32,500 nucleotides of DNA from Micromonospora sp. ALFpr18c (GCF_008868155.1 NZ_WBKR01000048.1:1-32500); one strand, 5' to 3'. Shown: positions 24,850 to 32,500, counted from the stretch's first letter. A program made the numbers and translations. Notes: generated by a model from the sequence alone, not told the origin.

Positions 24850-25176
24850 ATGCGGCGACACGGAATGGTCATCCGGCTCCGACCGGAGCACCGGGAAACC
24901 TACCTACGGCTGCACGCCGCGGTCTGGCCCGCCGTCGAGGAGACACTGCGGCAGGCGAACATGCGCAACTTCACGATCTTTCTCCACGACGACCTGCTGT
25001 TCGGCTACTACGAGTACGTGGGCGACGACCACGAGGCCGACCAGGCACGCATCGCCGCCGACCCGCAGACGCAGGAATGGTGGACGTTGACCGAGCCGTG
25101 CCAGGAGTCGCTGAGCCCGGACGGCGGGTGGACTCCGGTGCCGGAGATCTGGCACCTCGCCGACAAGGACGCCTGA
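24850..25176 (+). CDS. rhaM: L-rhamnose/L-fucose mutarotase, RhaM family
   Basis: 108 residues from an ATG at 24850 with GGAGG 6 nt upstream; a GTG at 24826 is in frame but has no ribosome site. DUF718/RhaM fold of normal size, aligning with E. coli RhaM through RLHAAVWPAVEETLRQANMRNFTI and the WW pair at 77-78; His22 is at the catalytic His position. It interconverts alpha and beta anomers of a 6-deoxyhexose. Members of this family act on L-rhamnose, and at least one in a Xanthomonas fucose cluster is assigned to L-fucose. Its presence next to the regulator points to a 6-deoxyhexose as substrate of the locus. It ends 21 bp from the convergent VOC gene. Confidence 0.85.
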   Translation: MRRHGMVIRLRPEHRETYLRLHAAVWPAVEETLRQANMRNFTIFLHDDLLFGYYEYVGDDHEADQARIAADPQTQEWWTLTEPCQESLSPDGGWTPVPEIWHLADKDA

Positions 25177-25197
25177 CCGCCGCCGCGTCGGCACGGG

Positions 25198-25815
25198 TCA
25201 CTCGGGCAGCTTCGCCCCCGACTGCTCGCTCACCATGTACGTCGCGTACCAGTCGGGCCAGTTGTCGTCCCTCGTACCGGTGCGCTTCTCGTGCTCGCCG
25301 TGGGCCTCGGCCGCGCGTCGCAGCGCGCTCGCCAGGTCGCTGTCGGAGGTGTACGACGTCCGGCCTCCCTCGACGCGGCCGGGGAGCCTGCTCGTGATCT
25401 CCTGCACGAGCCAGGTGTTGCCGTCCGGGTCGTGGAACGTGGCGCGCGAGAAGTAGCTGCGGCGCTCGGGATCCGGCCCGTCGACCGGCCCGTCCGGGCT
25501 GACGTGGAAGACGCCGCTCACCTCGACGCCGGCGGAGACCAGGGCGTCGCGCGCCGCCTCGATGTCGGACACCACCAGGTACGTCGTGGCCGAGCCGGGT
25601 GTCGCCGACGTGAGCTGGGCGCCGAACTGCACCGAGCAGGCGGAGCCGTGCGGGGTGAACTGGACGATGCCGGGCGGAGTCTGGTCGAGTCGCCACCCGA
25701 TGCTCTCGTAGAACCCCTTCGCCCGGTCGACGTCCGCCACCGGGATGACGACAACCTCGACCTTTCCGTCGAGGCTCCGCACACTCGCGTCGCCCCGTGT
25801 GGCCTTCGGACTCAT
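25198..25815 (-). CDS. VOC (glyoxalase/bleomycin-resistance) superfamily protein
   Basis: 205 residues from an ATG at 25815 with AGGAGG 6 nt upstream. One VOC module, about 20-140 (VEVVVIPVADVDRAKGFYESIG, GSACSVQFG, FHDPDGNTWLVQEI), followed by about 60 extra residues containing DNWPDWYATYMVSEQSG. The VOC fold binds a metal and handles small molecules; the substrate is unknown. The tail is seen in some actinobacterial homologues described as glyoxalases. It is transcribed in the same direction as the MarR gene, which lies upstream by 120 bp. Confidence 0.85.
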   Translation of the reverse strand: MSPKATRGDASVRSLDGKVEVVVIPVADVDRAKGFYESIGWRLDQTPPGIVQFTPHGSACSVQFGAQLTSATPGSATTYLVVSDIEAARDALVSAGVEVSGVFHVSPDGPVDGPDPERRSYFSRATFHDPDGNTWLVQEITSRLPGRVEGGRTSYTSDSDLASALRRAAEAHGEHEKRTGTRDDNWPDWYATYMVSEQSGAKLPE

Positions 25816-25935
25816 CGCGGCCTCCTGAACTGGGTGCGGGCGCCGTCGTCGGCGATCACCGGCTGCGCTCGAGCGTCGGCGGTAGGGCCGCAGCGGCGTA
25901 CCCGGTGTGGCTCGTCCCATGCGGGCCCGGGCTGC

Positions 25936-26427
25936 TCACTCCTCGCGCGGCGTCCCGAGATGCTCACGCAGCGCCGCCGCGATCTCGCCGGCCGCGCCGA
26001 GCTGCTCCGGTGTGAGAGCGTCGACGAACAGCTCCCGGATGGCGCGCAGGTGCGGGAAGGTGGACTGCCGGAACGCCTCGACTCCGGTCGGGGTGAGCAG
26101 CACCTCCGCTCCGCGGGGAACGGTCGCGCACTCCTGGCGACGGATGAGCCCACGCCGTTCCATCCGCCCGAGGTGGTGGGAGAGCCGGCTGCGCTCCCAC
26201 CCGATGTGCGCGGCGAGCGCGGAGGAGCGCATCCGCTGCTCCTGCGCCTCGCTGAGGGCGAGCAGGACGGCGTAGTCCCCCGGCGAGAGCGACGAGTCGG
26301 CCTGTAGGCGGGACGCCACCTGGGAGTTGAGGGCTTCCACCGTCTCGACGAAGGAGCGCCAGATCCGCAGCTCGTCCGCGGTCGGCAGCTGACGCCCCCT
26401 CCGCCGCTCGGGTGTGGCGCTGGTCAT
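25936..26427 (-). CDS. MarR-family transcriptional regulator
   Basis: 163 residues, ATG at 26427 with AGGAGG 6 nt upstream. Winged helix with helical dimer ends; DNA-binding part about 50-115 (SPGDYAVLLALSEA, SALAAHIGWERSRLSHHLGRME, wing with VPRGAEVLLTPTG). Divergent from the luciferase-like monooxygenase operon across 111 bp containing two TTGACrCGTCAA sites, so it probably represses both itself and that operon until a small ligand binds. Confidence 0.93.
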   Translation of the reverse strand: MTSATPERRRGRQLPTADELRIWRSFVETVEALNSQVASRLQADSSLSPGDYAVLLALSEAQEQRMRSSALAAHIGWERSRLSHHLGRMERRGLIRRQECATVPRGAEVLLTPTGVEAFRQSTFPHLRAIRELFVDALTPEQLGAAGEIAAALREHLGTPREE

Positions 26428-26444
26428 CTCAGCCTCCTGGGGAA

Positions 26445-26456
26445 TTGACGCGTCAA
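26445..26456. promoter_or_regulatory. MarR operator 1 (perfect 12-bp palindrome)
   Basis: TTGACGCGTCAA is a perfect palindrome 17 bp upstream of the marR start. It is one of a pair with 26474-26485. Confidence 0.75.
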
Positions 26457-26473
26457 TCGGCAGGTTAGCATCA

Positions 26474-26485
26474 TTGACACGTCAA
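26474..26485. promoter_or_regulatory. MarR operator 2
   Basis: TTGACACGTCAA differs from operator 1 at one base. Centres are 29 bp apart, about three helical turns, which allows two dimers on nearly the same face of the DNA. Confidence 0.72.
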
Positions 26486-26538
26486 CAAGGAAGATCACTT
26501 CCCACGCGTCACGATCGGCAACCGCTGAGGAGGGGACG

Positions 26539-27588
26539 ATGACGGCTGAAGGCTTTGAACTGGGGCTCAACTCGTTCGGCGAGGTCGCCAGCGACGGCGA
26601 CCGGATCCTGAGTGACGCCGAGACGGTACGACTGCTCGTCGAGGAGGCCCGGCTCGCGGAGTCGGTCGGCCTCGACGTGTTCAGCCTGGGCGAGCACTAC
26701 CGGGAGGGCCACAACGACTCGGCCACCCCGGTGCTGCTCGCGGCGATGGCGACGGCAACCGAGCGGATCCGCCTCGGCACCTCGGTCACCGTGCTCAGCA
26801 CCAACGATCCGGTGCGGCTCTACCACGAGTTCGCCACCCTCGACGCGGTGTCCAACGGCCGGGCTCAACTGGTTCTCGGGCGGGCGTCGGCGACCGAGTC
26901 GTTCCCGCTGTTCGGGTACGACCTGGCGGACTACGAGCGGTTGTTCGAGGAGAAGCTCGACCTCTTCGTCCGCCTCCAACGGGACGAAACGGTCACCTGG
27001 TCCGGCACCGTACGGAGCCCCCTGGTCGAGCAGCGACTGCACCCGCGAATGCGACCGGGCGGCATCCCGACCTGGATCGGCGTCGGCGGGAGCCCGAACT
27101 CGGTGGTCCGCGCCGCCCGCTACGGGCTTCCGCTCATGCTCGCGATCATCGGCGGGCGTCCGCAGCGGTTCGCCGGCCACGTCGACCTCTACCACCAGGC
27201 GCTCGAGCAGTTCGGGAAGCCCGTGCAGCCGATCGCGCAGCACTCGCTCGGCCTTGTCGCGGACAGCGACGAGGAGGCGGTGGAAACATGGTGGCGGTAC
27301 TGGCAGCCGACCGTGGCGCGGCTCGCCGAGGAGCGCGGCTTCTACAAGCCCGACCGTGCACGCTACGAGGCCGAGATCGACCACGGAGCGCTGTTCGTCG
27401 GGTCACCGGAAACGGTCGCCCGCAAGATCGCCGCCGTGGCCCGCGATCTGCGGCTGAGTCGATTCGATCTCAAGTACGACATCATGCACCTGCCTCGCGA
27501 GGCACGCGCGCGAACCATCGAGCTGCTGGGCAGCGAGGTCGCGCCGCGGGTCCGGGAGCTGTTGGCGAATAAGCCCACCAATGTCTGA
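26539..27588 (+). CDS. Luciferase-like (LLM class) flavin-dependent oxidoreductase, copy 1
   Basis: 349 residues, ATG with GAGGAGGGG upstream. Bacterial-luciferase TIM barrel with SLGEHYREGHND near residue 50, RIRLGTSVTVLSTNDPVRLY, and the repeated family landmark [21 protein letters not shown]. It uses reduced FMN or F420 with a small organic substrate. Close in layout to the next gene, with which it overlaps by 8 nt. Probably de-repressed when the MarR protein releases its two operators. Substrate unknown. Confidence 0.9.
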   Translation: MTAEGFELGLNSFGEVASDGDRILSDAETVRLLVEEARLAESVGLDVFSLGEHYREGHNDSATPVLLAAMATATERIRLGTSVTVLSTNDPVRLYHEFATLDAVSNGRAQLVLGRASATESFPLFGYDLADYERLFEEKLDLFVRLQRDETVTWSGTVRSPLVEQRLHPRMRPGGIPTWIGVGGSPNSVVRAARYGLPLMLAIIGGRPQRFAGHVDLYHQALEQFGKPVQPIAQHSLGLVADSDEEAVETWWRYWQPTVARLAEERGFYKPDRARYEAEIDHGALFVGSPETVARKIAAVARDLRLSRFDLKYDIMHLPREARARTIELLGSEVAPRVRELLANKPTNV

Positions 27589-28612
27589 CCTCGTGTTCGG
27601 CCTCGACACCTTCGGCGACGTGCCGGAGGACGATTCCGGTAAGCCCGTCTCCCACGCCGCGGCGATCCGTCAGGTCGTCGACGAGGCGGTACTGGCCGAC
27701 GAACTCGGCGTCGACGTCATCGCACTCGGTGAGCACCACCGGCCGGAGTACTCGGTGTCGACGCCGGAGACCGTGCTGGCGGGGATCGCCACCCGCACCT
27801 CCCGGATCCGCCTCTCCTCCGGCGTGACGGTGCTGAGCTCCGACGACCCGGTCCGGGTGTTCCAACGCTTCGCCACCGTCGACGCGCTGTCGCAGGGCCG
27901 GGCCGAGGTAATCCTCGGTCGCGGCTCGTTCACCGAGTCGTTCCCCCTGTTCGGCTACGACCTGGCGGACTACGACGTGCTGTTCGAGGAGCGGATCGAG
28001 CTGTTCGCGAAGCTGCTCGACGAGAAGCCGGTCACCTGGAGCGGCACCACACGTGCCCCACTCACGGACGCCGACGTCTTCCCGAAGACGGAATCGGGAC
28101 ACCTCACCACCTGGGTGGGCGTCGGCGGCTCGCCGCAGTCGGTCGTCCGCACCGCCCGGTACGGCCTTCCGCTCATGCTCGCCATCATCGGCGGCGCTCC
28201 GGAGCGTTTCGCACCCTACATCGACCTCTATCGCCGGGCGGCCGACCAGCTCGGCACCACCGCGCACCCGGTCGGGATGCACTCGCCCGGCTTCATCGCC
28301 GACACCGACGAGGAGGCGAAGGAGGTGTTCTGGCCGCACTACCGGGTCATGCGGAACCGGATCGGCGCGCTGCGCGGCTGGCCACCGATCCGTCGTGAGG
28401 AGTTCGACTCCGAGGTGGAACACGGCTCGCTCTACATCGGCTCCCCGGAGACGGTGGCACGCCGGATGGCCCGTGCCATCCGCAGCGTCGGCGTCGGCCG
28501 GTTCGACCTCATCTACACGGCGGGAGCCCAGCCGGTGAGCGCCCGGATGCGCGCCGTCGAGCTCTACGGATCCAGGGTGATCCCGATGGTCCGCGACATC
28601 CTCGCCAGCTGA
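27581..28612 (+). CDS. Luciferase-like (LLM class) flavin-dependent oxidoreductase, copy 2
   Basis: 343 residues; its ATG lies inside the end of copy 1 (ATGTCTGA overlap), so translation is coupled. Same fold and many identical stretches with copy 1 ([30 protein letters not shown]), but it has GEHHRPEYS where copy 1 has GEHYREGHN and RGSFTESF where copy 1 has RASATESF, both near the expected active site. This is a tandem duplication that has diverged, so the two may form a heterodimer like LuxAB or act on different substrates. Confidence 0.9.
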   Translation: MSDLVFGLDTFGDVPEDDSGKPVSHAAAIRQVVDEAVLADELGVDVIALGEHHRPEYSVSTPETVLAGIATRTSRIRLSSGVTVLSSDDPVRVFQRFATVDALSQGRAEVILGRGSFTESFPLFGYDLADYDVLFEERIELFAKLLDEKPVTWSGTTRAPLTDADVFPKTESGHLTTWVGVGGSPQSVVRTARYGLPLMLAIIGGAPERFAPYIDLYRRAADQLGTTAHPVGMHSPGFIADTDEEAKEVFWPHYRVMRNRIGALRGWPPIRREEFDSEVEHGSLYIGSPETVARRMARAIRSVGVGRFDLIYTAGAQPVSARMRAVELYGSRVIPMVRDILAS

Positions 28613-28638
28613 TCCATCCGAGGGACGGGAGCAGGGAC

Positions 28639-29349
28639 ATGAACGACAACGGCCGCGACAGAGCACAGACCCTCGCCGTCCTCGGGGCCGGCAAGGTGGG
28701 CACCGTCCTCGCCCGGCTCGCACTCGCCGCCGGCTACCGGGTGCTCGTCGCCGGCTCCGGCGACCCGGCGAAGATCGCGCTCACCATCGAGGTGCTCACG
28801 CCGGGGGCGAGCGCGACCACCGCGGCCGACGCCGTGGCCGGCGCCGACATCGTCATCCTCGCCCTGCCGCTGGGCAAGTACCGTGCGGTCCCCGCCGAGG
28901 CCCTGCGCGGCAAGCTCGTCGTCGACGCGATGAACTACTGGTGGGAGGTCGACGGCATCCGCGACGACCTGACCGACCCGCGTACCTCGTCGAGCGAGAT
29001 CGTCCAGGCGTTCCTGTCCGGCGCACGGGTCGTCAAGGCGTTCAACCACATGGGGTACCACGATCTGGAGGACGAGGCGCGACCGGCGGGCGCCGCCGGT
29101 CGCAAGGCCATCGCGATCGCCGGCGACGACGCCGCCGATCTCGCCGCGGTGGCCGCCCTCGTCGACGCGCTCGGCTTCGACCCGGTCGTCGCCGGGGCGC
29201 TCGCCGAGGGTGTACGACTCGAGCCGGGCAGCGAGCTGTTCGGCTCCAACGTGAGTGCCGCCGAGGTGCGTGGCATGCTCGACCGGTTTCCCGAATCGGA
29301 GCGTGGGCGGATCATTGCCGCCGCGCGAGGCTCCGGACCGCTCGCATGA
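28639..29349 (+). CDS. NADPH-dependent F420 reductase-like protein
   Basis: 236 residues, ATG with a GGGA/GGAG-rich stretch upstream, 26 nt after copy 2 of the monooxygenases. Rossmann N-terminus [22 protein letters not shown] binding NADP, then [22 protein letters not shown] and [10 protein letters not shown], in the order seen in F420-NADP oxidoreductase family proteins. It could supply reduced cofactor (F420H2 or reduced flavin) to the two monooxygenases in the same operon. The family also contains members that do not bind F420, so the cofactor is inferred. Confidence 0.85.
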   Translation: MNDNGRDRAQTLAVLGAGKVGTVLARLALAAGYRVLVAGSGDPAKIALTIEVLTPGASATTAADAVAGADIVILALPLGKYRAVPAEALRGKLVVDAMNYWWEVDGIRDDLTDPRTSSSEIVQAFLSGARVVKAFNHMGYHDLEDEARPAGAAGRKAIAIAGDDAADLAAVAALVDALGFDPVVAGALAEGVRLEPGSELFGSNVSAAEVRGMLDRFPESERGRIIAAARGSGPLA

Positions 29350-29363
29350 CGCCCCGAGGGGCG
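29350..29363. terminator. Small hairpin between convergent genes
   Basis: CGCCCC-GA-GGGGCG lies directly after the F420-reductase-like stop and just before the methyltransferase stop at 29377. It is short but perfect, and the gap is only 27 bp. Confidence 0.45.
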
Positions 29364-29376
29364 AGGCCCGCCTCCG

Positions 29377-30195
29377 TCAGACCACCCGGGCGACGGCACC
29401 GTTGAACGACACGTCCTGCACGGACGGCCGCGGCTGCGGCGCGTCGTCGGCCCGCCACCGCGCCACCGACACGATGCCGGGTTCGACGAGGTCCAACCCT
29501 TCGAGCAGGTCGGCGAACTGGTCGGTGCTGCGGGCCTGGAACCGGCCGTCGCGGTTGTTCGCCTCCAGCTTCGCGGTCACCTCGGGCGGCAGGTACTCCC
29601 AGGTCACGTGCGAGGCGACGACGTAGCTGCCGGACGGGAGCGCGGCGACGAGGCGGTCGAGGATGGTCTTCGGGGCCTCGTCGTCGCGGATGAAGTGCAG
29701 GATGGCCACCAGCATCAACGCGACCGGCTCGTCGAGGTCGATCGTCGTGCGCAGGTCCGGATGGGCGAGGATCCGCTCCGGGTCCCGCAGGTCGGCGTCG
29801 AGGTAGGCGGTGCGGCCCTCGGGCGTGCTGTTCAGCAGTGCACGCGCGTGGGCGAGGACGATCGGGTCGTTGTCGACGTACACGACCCGCGCCGACGGGT
29901 CGATCGCCTGGGCGACCTCGTGGGTGTTGTCGGCGGTCGGGATGCCCGTACCGATGTCGAGGAACTGGCGGACACCCTGCTGCGCCAGGAAACGCACCGC
30001 TCGCTGCAGGAACATCCGGTTTTCGACGGCGGCGAGCCGGATGGTGGGCATCGCGGCCGCGAGCGCGTCGCCGGACTGCCGGTCTGCGGCGAAGTTGTCC
30101 TTGCCGCCCAGCAGGTAGTTGTACCTGCGGGCGGGATGCGCGACGGTGGTGTCGATCCGGTCGGCCGCCGAAGGCTCCCCGCTGCGCACCGTCAC
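29377..30195 (-). CDS. SAM-dependent methyltransferase of the DUF574 (Methyltransf_19) family
   Basis: 272 residues from a GTG at 30195 with GGGAGG 5 nt upstream; a longer version from a GTG at 30234 has no ribosome site. Family signature HPARRYNYLLGGKDNFAADR at about residues 19-38, SAM-binding FLDIGTGIPT, acidic VVYVDNDPIV, and the later MLVAILHFIRDD. These proteins are numerous in Streptomyces and Micromonospora genomes; their methyl acceptors are mostly unknown. Lies 81 nt downstream of the PaaX-type gene in the same orientation. Confidence 0.9.
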   Translation of the reverse strand: MTVRSGEPSAADRIDTTVAHPARRYNYLLGGKDNFAADRQSGDALAAAMPTIRLAAVENRMFLQRAVRFLAQQGVRQFLDIGTGIPTADNTHEVAQAIDPSARVVYVDNDPIVLAHARALLNSTPEGRTAYLDADLRDPERILAHPDLRTTIDLDEPVALMLVAILHFIRDDEAPKTILDRLVAALPSGSYVVASHVTWEYLPPEVTAKLEANNRDGRFQARSTDQFADLLEGLDLVEPGIVSVARWRADDAPQPRPSVQDVSFNGAVARVV

Positions 30196-30276
30196 CCGGG
30201 CCTCCCATCGCCGCGTTCTCTCCACAAGGTACACATGTCCGCGCCGCGGTGATGCCCCCTGGCGGGCCGGTGGTCG

Positions 30277-31263
30277 TCAGCGGACGGGTCCGCCTCGGCA
30301 GGGCTCGTCACCGCGTACCCCGGCGACGAGGTCGGCGGTGGTGTGGGCCTGGATGCCGGGCTCACCGCTGTCGGTGTGTCGCGCGACGACCGCGCGGACA
30401 TGCTGCTCGGCGGGGTCGGCGAGGTCGTCGTAGACGGCCGTGAACAGCTGCCGGGCCGGCTGCCGGAGCCATCCCGCCGGAAGGAGCTCCAGGGGCAGTT
30501 GCGGATCGAGGGTGGGAAAGCGCCGGAAGGTGTCCATGACCTCGGTACGTGCCCGCACCGCCTCCGCGCCGTCGACCTGCCCCGCTCGCACCCGGGGCAG
30601 CAGGGGCGTCCACCGCCGCAGAAACGCCTCGTAGTGCCGCTCTATCGCGTCGACGTCCCAGGCTTCGATGGGAGCACGTCGGCTGGTCGCGTCGAGTGCG
30701 ACGTGGCGCCCACGGAACACCGTGGCGCGGCCGGCCGACAGCTGGGCGAGCAGTGCCCGGGCGGGCGGGGTCAGCTCGTACGGCGAGATCCACAGTCCGT
30801 CGTACAGCGGCGCGTATCCGAGCCAGCGGAGCTGGCCGCGAAGGGCGCGCCGCTGTGAGCCGCGGTCCTGCGGCAGCGAGAAGGCGATGGTCGTCCAGTG
30901 TCCGTCCCACGGCGTCGTCGCGGCGGTGGAGGTCAGGATCCACTGTGCGCCGGCGGAGAGATCGGCGGCGGCGGCCCGACTGAGCCGGTAGGAGCTGCGC
31001 CGTCCCTGCCGGCTGCCCTCCAGCACACCTCGACGGGCCAGCCGGCTGATCGCGGCCCGGGCGCCGGCCGTGGTCACCCCCGACTCGGCGAGCAACGCGA
31101 CGATGGCGGCGGACGGGAGCGCGGCACGGGTCCGCACGGTGTAATCCGCCAGCAGGGTCACCGCGACGCCCTGCGGTGAGGTGCCGGCCTGTCGCCGGGG
31201 CAGCCGAAGCGAGTGCTCCCCGTCGTCCGGATAGATCTCCTCGATGTCGAACGGGCTCGCCAC
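30277..31263 (-). CDS. PaaX-family transcriptional regulator
   Basis: 328 residues from a GTG at 31263 with GGAGGG 3 nt upstream; an in-frame extension further upstream is not gene-like. N-terminal winged helix about 40-110 (ESGVTTAGARAAISRLARRGVL, RQGRRSSYRLSRAA), then the PaaX central and C-terminal domains (WTTIAFSLPQDRG, LRWLGYAPLYDGLWISPY, RRFPTLDPQLPLELLPAGWL). PaaX itself represses phenylacetate breakdown on binding phenylacetyl-CoA, but actinobacterial members near secreted esterases have unknown inducers. It is divergent from the esterase gene at 31526, a likely target. Confidence 0.9.
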   Translation of the reverse strand: MASPFDIEEIYPDDGEHSLRLPRRQAGTSPQGVAVTLLADYTVRTRAALPSAAIVALLAESGVTTAGARAAISRLARRGVLEGSRQGRRSSYRLSRAAAADLSAGAQWILTSTAATTPWDGHWTTIAFSLPQDRGSQRRALRGQLRWLGYAPLYDGLWISPYELTPPARALLAQLSAGRATVFRGRHVALDATSRRAPIEAWDVDAIERHYEAFLRRWTPLLPRVRAGQVDGAEAVRARTEVMDTFRRFPTLDPQLPLELLPAGWLRQPARQLFTAVYDDLADPAEQHVRAVVARHTDSGEPGIQAHTTADLVAGVRGDEPCRGGPVR

Positions 31264-31351
31264 AGGCCCTCCGGGCTCGGCTCGGGGACGTTGCCCCGAC
31301 TGTAGACGGATCGCCGTGGGACACCCGACCCTATCGATCGAACTACGTCGA

Positions 31352-31357
31352 TTGACA
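31352..31357 (+). promoter_or_regulatory. Possible -35 box (TTGACA) upstream of the terminal esterase gene
   Basis: A TTGACA in the 262-bp region between paaX-type and esterase genes, with only a weak AACACT 17 bp later. The context ATTGACACTTATC closely matches ATTGACACTCATC at 11179-11191 upstream of the ThuA fusion. No other structure in 31264-31525 was convincing. Confidence 0.3.
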
Positions 31358-31525
31358 CTTATCGGTCCGAGGAGAACACTAACTGCCACGCGACCCACAC
31401 GGAGCCGGGCAGGGCATGCACACGTCATGGGCGATGCGCGATCACCGCGGGCAGCCGGGAGCGCCCGCGAACGGAACGCGCGCAGCCAGCCACAGCCTGC
31501 ACAGGTGATCGAAGGAGTCGTCCCC

Positions 31526-32500
31526 GTGAAGATCAGAAGGAAACTGTTGCTCGGCGCCGCCGTGGCGCTGGTGGCGGCCGGCCTGGTGGTTCCCAGCTTC
31601 CGGCCCGCGTACGCCGCGTCGCTGGCCGAGGTCACCAGCTTCGGCGACAACCCGGGCCGGATGCGCATGCACGTCTACGTGCCGGACGTCCGCCCGACCA
31701 GGCCCGCGGTCGTGGTGGCCATGCACGGCTGCGGCGGGTCAGGCCCCGGCTTCTACTCCGGCAGCGAGTTCGCCGCCCAGGCCGACCGGTACGGATTCAT
31801 CGTGATCTACCCGACCGCGACCCAGCAGGCCGGGTTCGGCAACTGCTTCGACGTCTGGTCGGACGCCGCCAAGCGCCGCGGCGGTGGCAGCGACCCGGTC
31901 TCGATCATGTCGATGATCCGGTACGCGCAGCAGCAGTACGGCGCCGACCCCGACCGGGTCTACGCCACCGGCAGCTCGTCCGGCGGCATGATGACCAACC
32001 ACATGCTGGCCCTGTATCCCGACGTGTTCAAGGCCGGCGCCGCGTTCATGGGGGTCCCCTACAACTGCTTCGCCAACGCGGCCGACTACCCACCCACGAA
32101 CAGCCAGTGCACCGGCGGCGCCATGAACCGCACCCCCCAGCAGTGGGGCGACGCGGGCCGCCAGGCGTACCCCGGCTACTCCGGCCCCCGCCCACGGGTG
32201 CAGTTGTGGCACGGCACCAACGACACGCTCGTGCCGTACTCGCTGTTGCAGGAGGCGATCGAGCAGTGGACCAACGTGTTCGGGCTCAGCCAGACACCCA
32301 CCTCCACCGACACGCCGCAGGCCAACTGGAACCGGCGCAGGTACGCCGACACGAGCGGCACCGTCCAGGTTGAGGCGTACAGCATCCAGGGCGCCGGGAG
32401 CCGTGGCCGGGCGTACGGATGGCAGGGCTGGGACTGGGCCCAGAGCGGCGCGAGCCGCTACATCGAGGTCTGGGAGTCCACCGACCTGCGCACCTGGTCG
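31526..32500 (+). CDS. Secreted CE1/PHB-depolymerase-type esterase running in frame into a GH43-like segment (partial)
   Basis: 325 codons to the window edge with no stop, from a GTG with AAGGAG 8 nt upstream. Signal peptide to about residue 30 (AYA-A). The esterase part, about 32-290, shows VVVAMHGCGGSGPGFYSGS, nucleophile Ser151 in ATGSSSGGMM, and Asp233 in WHGTND. Where the catalytic His normally follows (GxGH), the frame reads GAGS at 289-292. The next 33 residues include SRYIEVWESTDL at 310-321, typical of the early part of GH43-type five-bladed glycosidases, not of esterases. The third triad residue and the esterase C-terminus are thus missing, as is the GH43 N-terminus. It could be a deletion fusion, a real chimeric gene, or an assembly join. 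The rest lies outside the window. Confidence 0.75.
   Translation, partial: MKIRRKLLLGAAVALVAAGLVVPSFRPAYAASLAEVTSFGDNPGRMRMHVYVPDVRPTRPAVVVAMHGCGGSGPGFYSGSEFAAQADRYGFIVIYPTATQQAGFGNCFDVWSDAAKRRGGGSDPVSIMSMIRYAQQQYGADPDRVYATGSSSGGMMTNHMLALYPDVFKAGAAFMGVPYNCFANAADYPPTNSQCTGGAMNRTPQQWGDAGRQAYPGYSGPRPRVQLWHGTNDTLVPYSLLQEAIEQWTNVFGLSQTPTSTDTPQANWNRRRYADTSGTVQVEAYSIQGAGSRGRAYGWQGWDWAQSGASRYIEVWESTDLRTWS

Noticed and set aside
30196..30234. Longer start for the DUF574 methyltransferase at 30234
   Set aside because: No ribosome site precedes it, whereas the GTG at 30195 has GGGAGG at proper spacing and gives the usual family N-terminus.
31411..31440. CACACGTCATGGG near the terminal esterase as another regulon site
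   Set aside because: It shares ACACGTCAT with the 22212 region but lacks the second AC of the GT-N3-AC core and the inverted arm.
1..32500. CRISPR arrays, tRNA/rRNA genes, insertion sequences, prophage genes
   Set aside because: I looked for regularly spaced repeats, cloverleaf-like stretches, transposase motifs and terminal inverted repeats and saw none that stood up.

Overview
The window is high-GC actinobacterial DNA, most like Micromonosporaceae (Micromonospora or a relative). This rests on very strong third-position GC, frequent GTG starts, 1-4 nt start/stop overlaps, secreted enzymes carrying ricin-type (CBM13) lectin domains, and actinobacterial families such as DUF574 methyltransferases, PaaX-type regulators and Spd-like membrane proteins. 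The genus is inference. I see no rRNA, tRNA, CRISPR array, insertion sequence or origin.

Layout. (1) 1-2836: the tail of an unknown plus-strand gene, a large membrane protein resembling conjugative-plasmid Spd/DUF2637 proteins (minus), an ArsR regulator without cysteines (plus), and a possible decayed remnant. (2) 2837-10880, all minus: a six-gene cluster of sugar ABC ATPase, two RbsC-type permeases, a lipoprotein binding protein, a sugar epimerase-type TIM barrel, and a secreted GH141-like beta-helix enzyme with a ricin domain. A 523-bp divergent intergenic region with several inverted repeats precedes it. (3) 11404-14952, plus: a very large secreted protein of ThuA + PQQ-type sugar dehydrogenase + PKD + CBM6-like + ricin domains. 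(4) 15069-22138, all minus: a seven-gene operon of CUT1 binding protein, two permeases, enolase-superfamily dehydratase, zinc alcohol dehydrogenase, KduD-like SDR and lactonase-type amidohydrolase. (5) 22285-25176: the divergent FCD-type GntR regulator, a secreted ricin-esterase, and a RhaM-type sugar mutarotase. (6) 25198-29349: a VOC protein, a MarR regulator, and a divergent operon of two tandem luciferase-like monooxygenases plus an F420/NADP reductase-like protein. (7) 29377-32500: a DUF574 methyltransferase, a PaaX-type regulator, and a partial secreted esterase that runs in frame into a GH43-like segment at the window edge.

How it fits together. Regions 2-5 read as a glycan and deoxysugar utilisation locus. 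Secreted GH141-like, ricin-esterase and ThuA/dehydrogenase proteins would act on plant or microbial polysaccharide, and two ABC importers would take up the products. The mutarotase, a dehydrogenase, a lactonase, an acid-sugar dehydratase and a second dehydrogenase match the steps of the non-phosphorylative L-fucose/L-rhamnose pathway. The last cleavage enzyme is not in the window. A 15-bp inverted repeat, TGACGT-N3-ACGTCA, with the GT-N3-AC core typical of FadR-type GntR sites, lies upstream of the CUT1 operon and gntR, between the ricin-esterase and mutarotase genes, and upstream of the ThuA fusion. In the first two cases it overlaps the -35 element of a good promoter, so the 22285 regulator probably controls a dispersed local regulon.

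The observations most worth a second look are this candidate regulon, the esterase/GH43 junction at about 32.4 kb, the multidomain ThuA-dehydrogenase protein, and active-site departures in the enolase-superfamily, epimerase and ArsR proteins.
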